DNA of 64,000 bases. Source: Pogonophryne albipinna (taxonomy: Eukaryota; Chordata; Actinopteri; Perciformes; Artedidraconidae). Within the stretch, counting starts at the first letter, position 1, and each line of letters begins with the position of its first letter. A model generated the notes under the pieces. The model ran no database searches and was not told the DNA's origin. It saw only the letters and a list, made by a program, of their open reading frames with translations. Shown piece by piece: positions 33,961 to 44,393 of the stretch. The translations under genes were made by a program, and so were the position numbers. The stretch lies in the NCBI GenBank assembly GCA_028583405.1, contig CM053256.1, positions 1,420,424 to 1,484,423 on the forward strand. Direction: 5' to 3'.

Positions 33961-34172
33961 ACATTTCATCACGGCCACATTAGCATCATGGTTGCACTCA
34001 AAGGGCCGGTTGTAACTTTTAAGACTATATAAATATATCATATAATAATGTATGACATTATTGCCTCTGAATTGGATTATTATCGGATAGGGTAATAACT
34101 TCATGATTAACTACGTCTGAAAGCCGAAGTCCAGGGCAAATAATTTGGCCCCCGGGCCTTGAGTTTGACTCC
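33961..34172. mobile_element. hAT-like MITE, deleted and 5'-truncated copy
   Basis: This 212-bp block matches the 44276-44688 element in order: ATTTCATCACGGCCACATTA, GCACTCAAAGGGCCGGTTGT, CATTATTGCCTCTGAATT, AACTACGTCTGAAAGC and GGCCCCCGGGCCTTGAGTTT. It lacks the left terminus and about 160 bases corresponding to roughly 44496-44657. Its left edge abuts the L2 fragment that ends at 33957. Its right terminus is a decayed GAGTTTGACTCC. No target duplication is visible. Confidence 0.8.
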
Positions 34173-35129
34173 AATATACAAGTTAATGGACAAAATCAAG
34201 TTGTACTAGTCCTTTGTGAAGCTCAGCCAGAAAGAAGACTGCCTGACCCACATTAGCTTTGAATACTTTTTGCACAACAGGGCAACTTTATCTTCAATGC
34301 CTATTTGTCATCAGAATTTGCGTTCACTGTTTTCTGTAACAATTTGACTATCGCACCTCATTTACGCCGCGATTTCAACTTCTCTTTCCAGCTCTTTTTT
34401 TCTTCATTATAATATTTCAATCTTGTTTTGTGTGAATGAATGAGTGCAACACGAATCCCTTTGAATCAATGCCTTTATCACAGGAGGTGGAAAGTGTGGG
34501 AACAGCTGTAGACCTTCAGGTGTGGCTGCTTTCTTCACAGGAGTAGCAACAGAAAGGGACATCGAGGATGAAGACGAGGAAGGATGACTGTGAACATATG
34601 ACTCGTGAGTATTGTTTTATGATAGGACTGCAGATATCCGAACCTATCCTTTAAGTAGCTTGATTTGTTCGGACTGTTAGTTGTTGCAGAATGATTACCA
34701 GTATTTTTAATTGTACGATTTATTTTCTTCAACGCTCTCTCTTTGTGTCATCAATGGTTTCTGTCAAGGCCTCCGGGCTCATCACAAGCGTTTTTCCTCG
34801 GGTTACTCTGCATTTAACACCACCCTCATGGGGGCGCAAAACAATAAACAAACCAGCCCCAGGAGACTTGAACTAAATGAGTTTCTGCCACATTACAGGA
34901 GTCGCAGTTCTTTAGCATTCCCCCCACCCCATCCCCAAAAGATGACACCAATAATGAATGAATCTGCTCCACTCTCGGGGGTTTGAGCAAGTATCAACGC
35001 ACTTTATCTGATGAGTGATAACGAGTGATCCTTTGACACGTGAAGCCTTGTGTGCACCAACTTATCCTCGCATTTGACAAACCTATCAATTCAATTCCAG
35101 ATTAACAAATCTTTCTATACCCCGTCACC
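34173..35129. other. Non-coding DNA
   Basis: No exon or named repeat recognised. Open frames around 34691-34986 overlap one another and lack domains. Confidence 0.4.
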
Positions 35130-35560
35130 AAAATGAGCGATCCTCCTTTCGCCTGACAGTCCCCCCAATGAGGCCCCCTAAATCCTTCTCTTCCCTAATG
35201 ATGCTCAGATTGATGGAGGCCTCCGCCAGCGTTAGCAGCAGAGGAATGGAGAACAGTGGCAGATATGTAGATTGTGGATCAAGACAGAGATGGATCAGGG
35301 GGCTTCGTGTGGATAAACAGAGTGAGGTTGATTGCTAGCACAGAGAGGGGCCATTACGGCGAATCCGCACGCTAATCATAATGCATCACTTACTTATTAA
35401 CCGTTAATTATGGCACGCAAATACATCCCATGCAGGCGAGCGAGCACCGCCGCCTGCCTCCCTTCTGGGGGGGGTACAGGAGGAGGCGAGGAGGCCACAT
35501 TAATTTATTCTTATTTATTAATTTCCCTAATTAAAACAACAAGGCTGTGAAATAGAAGTG
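35130..35560. promoter_or_regulatory. Candidate conserved non-coding element
   Basis: The clearest part is 35350-35450: CCATTACGGCGAATCCGCAC, GCTAATCATAATGCATCACT and TATTAACCGTTAATTATGGC, then CGAGCGAGCACCGCCGCCTG. A second AT-rich part has TTATTAATTTCCCTAATTAA (35515-35534). CpG retention next to repeated TAAT/ATTA cores is the usual look of vertebrate developmental enhancers. No open frame crosses it. Confidence 0.45.
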
Positions 35561-35762
35561 TTTTCTGTGGGTGAAACAAATGAAGGCCCTGGAAAAGCGG
35601 TCTGAAACCAGGCGTGTCGCGGTGTAAACGCTAAATCATGTGAAGTGATGGTGCTTGTTCAGCTGTTCATTATTAAAATAGCTTTATCCAATTGGGCTGC
35701 CCCCCTCTTACCCCCTTCTCTTTGTTAGTGTATCACACAGCGGCCCCCTCTTCTGTCATAAG

Positions 35763-35896
<134 letters not shown>

Positions 35897-36204
35897 TTGT
35901 ACTCTGGTGTTGTGGCAGATCTCAGCATCGTTATTCAGTAAATGGTTACTTGCCATACGCAGTTTCACAATAAGCCACAGTTCCTCCTTGAATGCATCCT
36001 TCTGAAATGCCTTAAAATCGGACAGAAACACCCCCACTTTCCCATTAGATTTTCAGATGTTTAAACCCCCTCTCCTCCACTGTGCAGGCCTTTTACTGGA
36101 GCTAAACTGCTTCTCCAATCTTCTTAAATTCATTCATCTCTCTCGTAGTCCTCCTCCTTTTCTTTTTCCAAAATGCCTTCTCTCAATTTCCTGATCTCTC
36201 TCTC

Positions 36205-36480
36205 CTCCTCTGTTAGTCCGGGAGTGGCCCACCTGAGCGTGCGGGGCGCCGTAATGGCGTTAATGCTCGGTAATACGGGCCAGATATTATAATCTCAACA
36301 CTGTCACATAGCGTTAGGCGCGGGAGACTGACGTGTCAATGCCACGGCGAGCAGGTGACGCGCGGGGCTCAGGAAGCGTGGCCCGGTAATCGCCCAATAC
36401 AGACACATTTATTTTGGGGTTGAATATTTTCACCATGCTGTTTTTTGTTGCAGCGCACCGAGAATTTGGGGGCAAACTTG
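36205..36480. promoter_or_regulatory. Candidate conserved non-coding element, CpG-retaining
   Basis: GTGCGGGGCGCCGTAATGGC, GTTAATGCTCGGTAATACGG, GTTAGGCGCGGGAGACTGAC and GGCCCGGTAATCGCCCAATA lie close together in otherwise CpG-poor DNA. Three GGTAAT-type motifs recur (36270, 36384 and GTAATGG at 36251). Inference: regulatory DNA. Confidence 0.42.
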
Positions 36481-37289
36481 TGTCAGTCTGCGGATCATTG
36501 GAGAGGAACTACACCTTATCTATACCTTGGTGGTGTAAACTCTAAAACAAGACTTTAAAGAGTTAAGAAAATCATTTTAAATGACCATGATACATCTAAA
36601 AACCAGTTGAGGATTCGTACAAAATCATAAATCAGAACTCAATTTCCAAGGAGGGCTTTTTCATATTTATTGTGTTAAGCTATTTAGATTCAGTTGTTGT
36701 CTTGGGTTATTTGATGAGCTTGTTAACAATTTTAAAATGAAGGTAGCATTCATAATCAACTTCATTCGCCAGGTATGCCAAAACTCACGTTTTCAGTATG
36801 GCTCCCAATACTCAGACACTTCATGAGATATCTACAGTACCTATAGATGCCAACAGACAGCTACACATACATATACCACAATATAATATGTACACATATG
36901 AGTTATTATGTATACAATGGTTCTCCAAGAGCCTTACATCCATTTTACTGTAATGCAATATATCACATTATATTGCTTCACTGCATGCTGCGCTGGATAT
37001 ACAGACAAGGCGATATGTATTGAGTCAGTATGAGTCTGTATGGGCAGTTTTTATAATCTCTTTACACCTGATCCTTATGCATTTGAAATGTTAGAGGAAA
37101 TTGTACTTCTAGAGGAAACCAATGCAAAACGGGGAGAACAAGCAAACTCCCCCAACACTTTGTTGTTGTGAGCTAGCAGTGTTGAACATTGCATGTTGGG
37201 AGTTTTCCTGGGAGGTGATCTTCCAGCTCACTGAACTCTGTGTTAAGAAAACGTTGAATACATTTAACTGATTGGCTTTATGCATGAGA
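36481..37289. other. AT-rich non-coding DNA
   Basis: No supported exon or named repeat. Confidence 0.4.
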
Positions 37290-37632
37290 GTATGGCTGGG
37301 AAATATGTTCAAATGATATCGATATCATGACATGACACTAGATATCGTCTTTGATTTTGTGGTGTCATGATATCCTAAACGGTGTTTTTCCTGGTTTTAA
37401 AGGCTTCATTGTAAAGTGATGTCATTTTCTGAATTTACCACTAATCTTTACCCAGTTGGTGAATAAATACACATTATTGAGGATTATTCATCCATTATTG
37501 ATATTCATTCATATCAAAGTTCACATTGTGTACACATGCTGTGAAAGCATCCCCCAGGTCAACCCAACAATATCATCACAATCGATATCTTTGGTGCAAA
37601 ACATCATATTTAATTTTCTTTATATCGCCCTA
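37290..37632. mobile_element. Degraded non-autonomous DNA transposon with ATCGATAT-rich ends
   Basis: The left end TATGGCTGGGAAATATG and right end TTTATATCGCCCTA resemble decayed GGGCTGGGCGATATG termini of a widespread fish MITE group. The interior has CTGAATTTACCACT, GTTGGTGAATAAATACACA, AAAGCATCCCCCAGGTCA and CATCATATTTAATTTTC, the usual body of that group. A perfect 16-base palindrome ATGATATCGATATCAT lies at 37313-37328. No target duplication is clear. The family assignment is from remembered consensus and is moderate. Confidence 0.5.
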
Positions 37633-37729
37633 TTGGAGACACACACTTGCTAGTTTAGATGTCATTGGTCCTGGAGTGGCATCTGTCTAAATCCATATAC
37701 ATATTTAAGTTGTTGTAGACTAACTCGGG

Positions 37730-38060
37730 CAAGGTGTCTGTTCACAGTCAGCGTTCTGCACGCTGTTCTGTCTGCAGGCCTTTGGCTCTAAATATTTGTT
37801 GGCCTTTTGTGAGTTCAATGGCAGACAGAAAACGATCACTCGGCCGTCCCCAGCTACGCTCTCGTGGGTGCAGCGGCTCGTCAGTGATTTATGCGTGTGT
37901 GTAATTGAGTGTTAATAAAAAATGTGTCCGCAGCGCATGTAATTGTGTGTTTTCAGGACCCACCATGTGTGAGCGTGTGTAATTGGGTGTTATCGATGTT
38001 GTGAGTGTATGTCGGGGTTGAAAGAGCGAACGGACAGGTTACAGAGTGATTGCCGTTTGG
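37730..38060. promoter_or_regulatory. Candidate conserved non-coding element with a local GTGTGTAATTG repeat
   Basis: CpG-retaining DNA (GAAAACGATCACTCGGCCGT, TACGCTCTCGTGGGTGCAGC) is followed by three spaced copies of a GTGTAATTG[ATG]GTGTT unit (37898, 37942 and 37977), each 35-45 bases apart. The repeated unit carries a homeodomain-like AATT core. Regulatory function is inference. Confidence 0.38.
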
Positions 38061-38727
38061 AGATGCCTTTAGAAGTACACACCATTTTTATTTGTGTGTC
38101 TTTACTTTATTGTAGAGGCAGGAATTCTTATTGACAATGTTTCAATCTGTTGGATTTGAATTAGGACTTCAAGGGTTCAGGATTGGTGAGAGCTCTCATT
38201 GGCACCAACAACCTTTTTATTTTATTTTGGGTTTTATTTCATACGAGACCACAGTAAAAGCAATGCTGTTCAGAAACCTGGAGAAGTGGCTCATTGGAAT
38301 CAGTAAATGTTTGACATATGGAATATATTAGCAGAGTGGGCTTTATTTGACCAAGATTAGCACATGTTTTACTATCATTGTTTTCAGTTTTGCTATTTAG
38401 GATACAACATTGTGACGTTGGGAGGAAATATACATATTGGATTGTTGTCTTTTGCAAATGTTCTGCTATTTGCTTTTTGTTTGTGTGTGTGTGTGTGTGT
38501 TTAGTGTTGCAGTAACATTATTGGTAAGTGTGTGAACAGTGTGTGCATGTGTTGGCGATGGTAGTGTATAGAATAGGTGTGTGTGTGTGTGTGTATAGTG
38601 TGGTGCTGGTGCTGTTTAATTGATGCGAGCTGGCCATCGATCCCTCCCGCCCGGCCTAATGAAGGCCTGATTGGTTTGTGAGGGCTGGCTGGTTCTGCTT
38701 AGCTGCCTCTGCCTGCTGCCCTGGCTA

Positions 38728-38728
<1 letters not shown>

Positions 38729-38819
<91 letters not shown>
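38729..38819 (+). repeat. (CA)45 microsatellite
   Basis: About 91 bases of uninterrupted CA. Shorter GT runs lie upstream at 38482-38500 and 38577-38594. Confidence 0.97.
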
Positions 38820-38821
<2 letters not shown>

Positions 38822-40214
38822 AATTCAACATCATTCTTCTCTTTCTCCTTCTCTCTTAGTCTCACGCTTTGTCTCTGTCTCCCACTTTCTTTTTGTCTTG
38901 CTATCTATAACTCCTTCTCTCCTTCACTCTTTACAGTGCTGTGTCCATTCTCTAGCTTGAATTCCTAAAAATGACATCTCGATTCCCCATAATTCACTGC
39001 AGAGTGCTACACTTACTGATAATGAAAATCTTCATTCTCTTCATTTTTTCTCGGTCAAATCTCACCAAACAACGCTCAGTTTTCCATGAACTGTTCTCTC
39101 TGTGTGCTCGAACGTGACCCTAGCTGTGTCAGATGTTTGCCTTTTTGATCATTTTGAAAAACTCTGTCGATCCAGTGAGAGAAATGGTGCTGACATGTTC
39201 CTGTGTGTAGCTATCAGACACTCTCACGGCACACATGTATCCTCCAACACTCTCTGACATGATTCCTGTCTCTCGTCTCCATCACTGTCTCGGTGGTGTT
39301 AGTGTCGCTGCGTGTCTTTATCTGTCAACCAGCTCACATGTCCGTCACATGTCACCGTGCTTCTCCTGTCATGGCAGTGCCCATAAATGTCTTTCTGTGT
39401 CACTACAGACACAGGTATTACACCGCCCTGTTAATGGCTTTGTCAGATGGCCTTTTCACAGAGCCAGTCACGAAGACAGACAGCGGACTGCTATCAGTCT
39501 GTGTGTGTGTGTGTGTGTGTCTCTCCGTGTGTGTGTGTGCACATGTGTATGCTTCAGTCACAGGCATCAGGCTCCAGTTCAGGAAATAAAAGGCCACCCA
39601 GGTATCCGCCACAGTCATGTATCAGCAAAATTCCTCCGAGTGGATTTCCAGTCAGCAGCAGCAGTGCAGTCGTTCCACTCTGTCACTGTCCGTCATCCAG
39701 CCGGCTTTCACACTCAATAATCTGTCTGATATGTTACTTTAGAGAAAGATGATTGCTGGCAAAATCCTGAAGAAATCAGTTAACAATCCAACATCTCATA
39801 AATCAAAATTTACATCTCTTCAGACAGCGCCACAATGCCATTAACAAACGCGTATGCATCATTGTGTGTGTGTGTGTGTGTGTGTGTTTGTCAGGGTCAC
39901 TACAGTGTCAAACCTAGATGTATATCAGCATTTCCTTCGATAGGAGATTTACAAAAGGTTAAGATAATGAATTTATAAAATAAACTAGCAACTAGGCTAT
40001 ACTACGAGAAATGGGTACAACTTCAGCACCGCCCCTGCAGACAGCTCCATGATCAAAGTATTCAACACTACTTTATGGACACCAATCAGGTCGTTTTACT
40101 GATTTGAAGACATGGAAATGTAATACTTTTTGTCCGCTTTAGCATTTTCTAGTGTCTTGGACAATAGTTAGCCATTTTATATATAAAAATATATATTTTT
40201 AAATATATTTAGAC
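38820..40214. other. Non-coding DNA with short GT arrays
   Basis: Pyrimidine-rich to about 38950, then unique DNA. (GT)n runs at 39500-39521 and 39862-39887. Overlapping frames on both strands near 39235-39750 share no recognisable domain and span the GT run. Confidence 0.4.
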
Positions 40215-40598
40215 CAACCCGGTCTCACAGTCTGCATACAAATGACACGACTTTGCAAAGGCGTGCAATAGATACGCAGAAGTCCGATTTTGCGTGCATA
40301 TGATACGCTGATATTGCACCTCAAACATTAAAACAAAGAGCTCTGTGGCTTCAGGCTTGATCGCCGTTCCAATGACAGTTTCAATGTTTGCGGTGCAATA
40401 AACGACACAGCAGCTTATTGGGTTAGGGTTAGGGTTAAATAAATGGCAAAGATATGTAGAAAATAAACGCATTTAAGATACGTTCATAACAAAGGTAACG
40501 TGGGAGTATCATATGCACGCAAAATCGGACTTCTGCGTATCTATTGCACAGCTTTGCAAAGTCGTGTCATTTGTACGCAGACTGAAGAGAGTGGGCTG
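40215..40598. mobile_element. Non-autonomous DNA transposon with about 80-bp inverted repeats and 8-bp target duplication
   Basis: The target duplication ATTTAGAC lies at 40207-40214 and 40599-40606. The termini are CAACCCGGTCTCACAGTCTG and, inverted, CAGCCCACTCTCTTCAGTCT. Inside them two arms (about 40229-40306 and 40506-40583) are near-perfect reverse complements, with AAATGACACGACTTTGCAAA, GCAATAGATACGCAGAAGTC and GATTTTGCGTGCATATGATA. The 200-base loop is non-coding and holds GGGTTAGGGTTAGGGTTAAA. An 8-bp duplication with a CA terminus fits the hAT superfamily, though such long arms are unusual for it. As RNA the arms would form a strong hairpin. Confidence 0.82.
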
Positions 40599-40606
40599 AT
40601 TTAGAC

Positions 40607-41524
40607 AAGACAAGATCAAACTATAATTCACAGAAAAGTGTGCCTGTTTTCGCCTTTTCCCGTGTCTTAGACAATACAGTTAGATATTTAAACAATATCC
40701 TCTATTTCTTATTTTTAAATCAGGCCCGAACTTTCTGTAATGCAAAGAACAGTATAATCCATATCAGAATAGTGTCTTAGATTTCTCTCATCTTAAAATG
40801 TATTTGAGTAAATACTGAACTGAAAGGACTGCAAATCATACTGGCCACCATGTTTCCCTTTTCTTTGAGTGAGGTTCGAAACATGAGGCTGGCACTATTG
40901 TCTATTTTTCTAATCGTCAATAAACTTTTGTTAGTTTATTTTCAGATGCAGCTGAATACACACTTTGTTAATGGCAGGGTGGGATGAGATTAAGCTCAAA
41001 TAAGCTGTTCATCATAAAAATCATGTGACAGTGTGTCTCACTAAATGGCACAGGAATAATAAGGTATATCCGTCTTTGGCCTCACAGACGCATCTTGTTA
41101 GTCGAATCAACTCATGTTTTCTTATTTTATTTGGGCATTGTTGTCGATAAGAGTCATAGGGGATATTGACAGCAGTGTCCTTCAGGGACCAAGCAGGGAT
41201 CAAGCAAACAAACAGCACATGACTTATTCTACACGTATTCACCGGGCTCTGTAACTGTGCACATTTCAGCAGTTGCAGTTTGGGAGCAGAAGGGTGTAGT
41301 GAGCGCCCAGCAGTGCATTGATCAAACTGCCTCTCAACCTGTGGTGCATCTTTGTTTCACGTCTCTCCGGCTGCTACTGTAGCCCACACCTCTGCCCTCA
41401 TATACCACAGCCTCCACCTCGCCAGCCTTTCGCCAACAAATACACAACAGCATACACTACGATAAGTGGTGTGTGTTTACAGCTTGTTCATTTCCACTCT
41501 CCAACTCTCAGCAGAGGAACAAGA
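40607..41524. other. Non-coding DNA
   Basis: No supported exon or named repeat. Confidence 0.4.
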
Positions 41525-41700
41525 ACGGGTGAGAGTGGGTGAAGATAGAGAGAGAGAAGGGGGCTATCAGAAAGGAGAGGGAGGGCTTGTGGGGAGTGTT
41601 TTTGTCCTGGAGAGAAATAGCCTTCTAGGTTGTAATTGGAGGTAGAGAGAGAAAGAGGGGGAGAGAAAGAGAGGAGGGGAGGAAGAGACAGGAGAAATTG
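41525..41700 (+). repeat. Polypurine tract
   Basis: GA-rich plus strand (GATAGAGAGAGAGAAGGGGG, AGAGAGAAAGAGGGGGAGAG). Confidence 0.65.
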
Positions 41701-41929
41701 CTTGGCTGGGGCTGTGTGGGATGATAGTGTTTTTGACAGGTAAATAAGGCTGTGATTGTCGACAGTTACACTGCACCTCGCTGACCCTCACACACACCGG
41801 CCTCCTCCATCTATATTTCACTCTGACACACATGCTGACTCTCTGCCTCGCTCTGCCGACACACACACATGCACGCGTGTGCACGTACATGCGCGGAAAC
41901 TCACAAACGCTGATGTTATCATAACTTAA

Positions 41930-42406
41930 AGTGGACCTATCATGCTATATTTGAAACATATATTGTAGGGCCATACCTATATAAAACATGTCTGTGAAGT
42001 TAAAAAAAAAAAATACCAAACAGATCATGCATTTTAGCCATGCCTCATTTCGCTCTATTTGCTCTTTTCCAGCCCTGTTTTTGCAAGGGCTGATTCTGCT
42101 TTTGTGGCAGACTACAGCGCCACTTACAGGCCTGGCATATGTACTACAGCGTCTCCAGCGCTTTCCAGCGGTCTCTCATTCCCCTGATAGGTGGAGAGTT
42201 GCCCATATAGGTGGAGCACCCCTTTTCTGACGTCAGAACAATTCAAATAATAATCAGCTCCGTTGCAGCCCCGTTTTTAGAGATTTGGGTATGGAGGAAA
42301 AGAGAGGGTTGTGTTTTCTGATACTTGGTGAGTTCCCTGACACACCGGGGACACATATTCATGCATAAAAGACGTACAAAAGTGCATTTTACATGATAGG
42401 TCCCCT
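41930..42406. mobile_element. Non-autonomous TTAA-specific DNA transposon (second family), 477 bp
   Basis: The ends AGTGGACCTATCATG (41930-41944) and, inverted, AGGGGACCTATCATG (42406 leftward) match at all but one base. Each is flanked by TTAA (41926-41929 and 42407-42410). The body has ACAGCGCCACTTACAGGCCT, CTGACGTCAGAACAATTCAA and CACCGGGGACACATATTCAT, known fish MITE sequence (AAAGGGGACCTATCATG ends). It is Kolobok- or piggyBac-type by its duplication; the 5'-AGG terminus favours Kolobok. No transposase. Confidence 0.85.
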
Positions 42407-42410
42407 TTAA

Positions 42411-42849
42411 GGTTCGTTAATACGTCGTAAAATGCCCACGTTTAGAGTTGAGTTTTCTGCAGCTATGACTAGTTTACCAACTTCCTTCCTTGTTCAATGA
42501 CACTGAAATGCAACTTTTGTTTTATAGAGGCATCTCACTTGTCATTTGTACAGGCCAATGGTCCGTAAGTCCATTAAAAAACACCTCTTGCATGACACAA
42601 ACCTATAGTTTCCCATATAATGTTTTGAAATGTGCGACAAAACAGCATTTTACTAGTATACATATAAATCAATAATTCGACAATGTAACTTCAGCCTCAA
42701 AAAGCTTCACAAGTGGAGGATACACTGCAAGGTCATATTATACTGCATTGTGCAGATGTGTATGTTATCATATAGTCTATAGAATCACCTTCATCTTTAT
42801 ATTGTTAAATGTTTATTCTGAGACAGACACCCTGCTTGTGTCTCCGCAG
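42411..42849. other. AT-rich non-coding DNA
   Basis: No gene or named repeat. Confidence 0.4.
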
Positions 42850-43012
42850 TAGTATCTCTTCTTCCTATCCCTTTTCCCTTTCCTTCCATACCCATTCTCT
42901 TTTATCAAGTCAACAGCCGTCTCCCCCCCTCCCCTGTGCATGCCTGCCCTTGCCTCCCTCCTTCCCCCCCCCTCCCTCCCTCCCACTCTCTCTCCCTCTC
43001 TCTCACTTCAAT
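42850..43012 (+). repeat. Polypyrimidine tract
   Basis: Nearly continuous C/T on the plus strand (CTCTTCTTCCTATCCCTTTT, CCTCCCTCCCTCCCACTCTC, then CT repeats). It directly precedes a CpG-bearing block. Confidence 0.75.
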
Positions 43013-43265
43013 CTCAAGTGTTTTCAATTTTATTCTAGAGTGGAATTAACTACCCCCGATGTCAAATTGCCGACGAAATCGATAATAATATCTTTACAAA
43101 AGAGGATATTCCAGTCTCTCGCGTCGGCTTTTGAAAAATGGAAAATTTAGCCGAGATTGATTCATTAGTTGACACGTTATAGGACGGTATAAGTATTGAT
43201 CGCGGCCTGTCATGTCCCATCTCGGCTAATCGAAGCTGAGGCGCTCTGTCGATGGGCGCATTTTT
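43013..43265. promoter_or_regulatory. Strong candidate conserved non-coding element
   Basis: A 250-base block of balanced composition has many CpGs and motif-like words: ACTACCCCCGATGTCAAATT, GCCGACGAAATCGATAATAA, CTCTCGCGTCGGCTTTTGAA, TATTGATCGCGGCCTGTCAT and CATCTCGGCTAATCGAAGCT. It is framed by a pyrimidine tract before and a purine tract after, with sharp edges. No splice pair or open codon pattern supports an exon. This is the segment I would most expect to align with other vertebrates. Confidence 0.5.
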
Positions 43266-43480
43266 CATAATTCCGTCGCCGGGGAGAGAGAGCAGCCGGC
43301 AGAGGCGACTGCAAGGCAAAGGGAGAGAAAGAGGAGAGGATAGGGGGAAAGATAGACGGGGGGAGAGAGATGGCTTTGGGGGGGAAATAGGTAGGGGGCA
43401 AAGAGTGGAAGAGCGAGAAATAGAGTGAAAAAGAGGCATGGGGTAGAAGGGAATAAAAGGAGGGGAAAAGGAGATTTTAC
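43266..43480 (+). repeat. Polypurine tract
   Basis: GGGAGAGAAAGAGGAGAGGA and similar, mostly G and A on the plus strand. It mirrors the pyrimidine tract at 42850-43012. Confidence 0.75.
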
Positions 43481-43539
43481 GCGCCTAGTGTCCGTCTCCA
43501 GCCAGGAGGCCTAGGGGTGAGGCAGAGAGGGAGCCACGG

Positions 43540-43612
43540 GAGGAGAGGCTATGTTAATGCTGCAGGTATTGGGGCGTAGATAATTAATGCATTAACTAAT
43601 TAAAGTCAAACG
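43540..43612. promoter_or_regulatory. Short candidate conserved element rich in TAATTA cores
   Basis: GGGGCGTAGATAATTAATGC and ATTAACTAATTAAAGTCAAA form a cluster of homeodomain-type sites between two purine tracts. Confidence 0.4.
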
Positions 43613-43900
43613 GGGGAGATAACGAGGTGGAGGGAAGTGTAAGGAAAAAGGGAAAAGACGACGGGATGAAGGGAGGAGAATTAGGGCGACAACAGGGGAA
43701 GAATGGGTTTTAATAGCGAGAGAGGTATGAAAAGGGAGAGATGAGAGGGGAGGGGTGAGGAGGACGAGGAGGGGGGGGGGGTGAAATAAATAGAAATTGA
43801 ATGGCTCGGGTGCGAGCAGAGAGAAGTTCTGAGGCGGAAAAAAATATAAAGAGGTGTGAGAGAAGAGACAACGACAATGATGGAGAAACTTTTGATAGTT
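43613..43900 (+). repeat. Polypurine tract with a G homopolymer
   Basis: GA-rich plus strand, with about ten G in a row near 43771. The long minus-strand frame here is a product of the bias. Confidence 0.7.
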
Positions 43901-44275
43901 GTGCAATTCGTTTGGAAAGTTGGCATTGGCGTGCTCAGGACTTATAAGTCCAACATAATGCCACTCCTCTGACAGTCTTGTCACGAGTTGCACAAATCCA
44001 GGGGGGCCCGTCAATCAACAAAAGGAGGTTGTTTGAAAAAAAAGAAAAAAGGAATGGAGTCTACCTGTTTGTCTTTTAGTCCAAAGTCTGAAACCCCCAG
44101 ACTCTATTGTCCCCTGTTGGATATAGAGCACTAGATTATATGTTATCATATAGCACAAGGAGACACAGGTTTGGAAACAAATACAAGAAGGTGCACTTGT
44201 AATGGCGACTGCACAGACAAATCCTGCAAAACACAATATAGTCTGCTAATGCATTGCCTTTTAGACCATCTAGTC

Positions 44276-44354
44276 CAGGGGTGTCAAACTCAATTTCATC
44301 ACGGGCCACATTTGCATAAAGGTTGCACTCAAAGGGCCGGTTGTAACTATATAA

Positions 44355-44393
<39 letters not shown>

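Noticed and set aside
40418..40440. TTAGGG units as a telomere or interstitial telomere
   Set aside because: Only about three units, inside a MITE loop; a shorter one near 27959 is also just two units.
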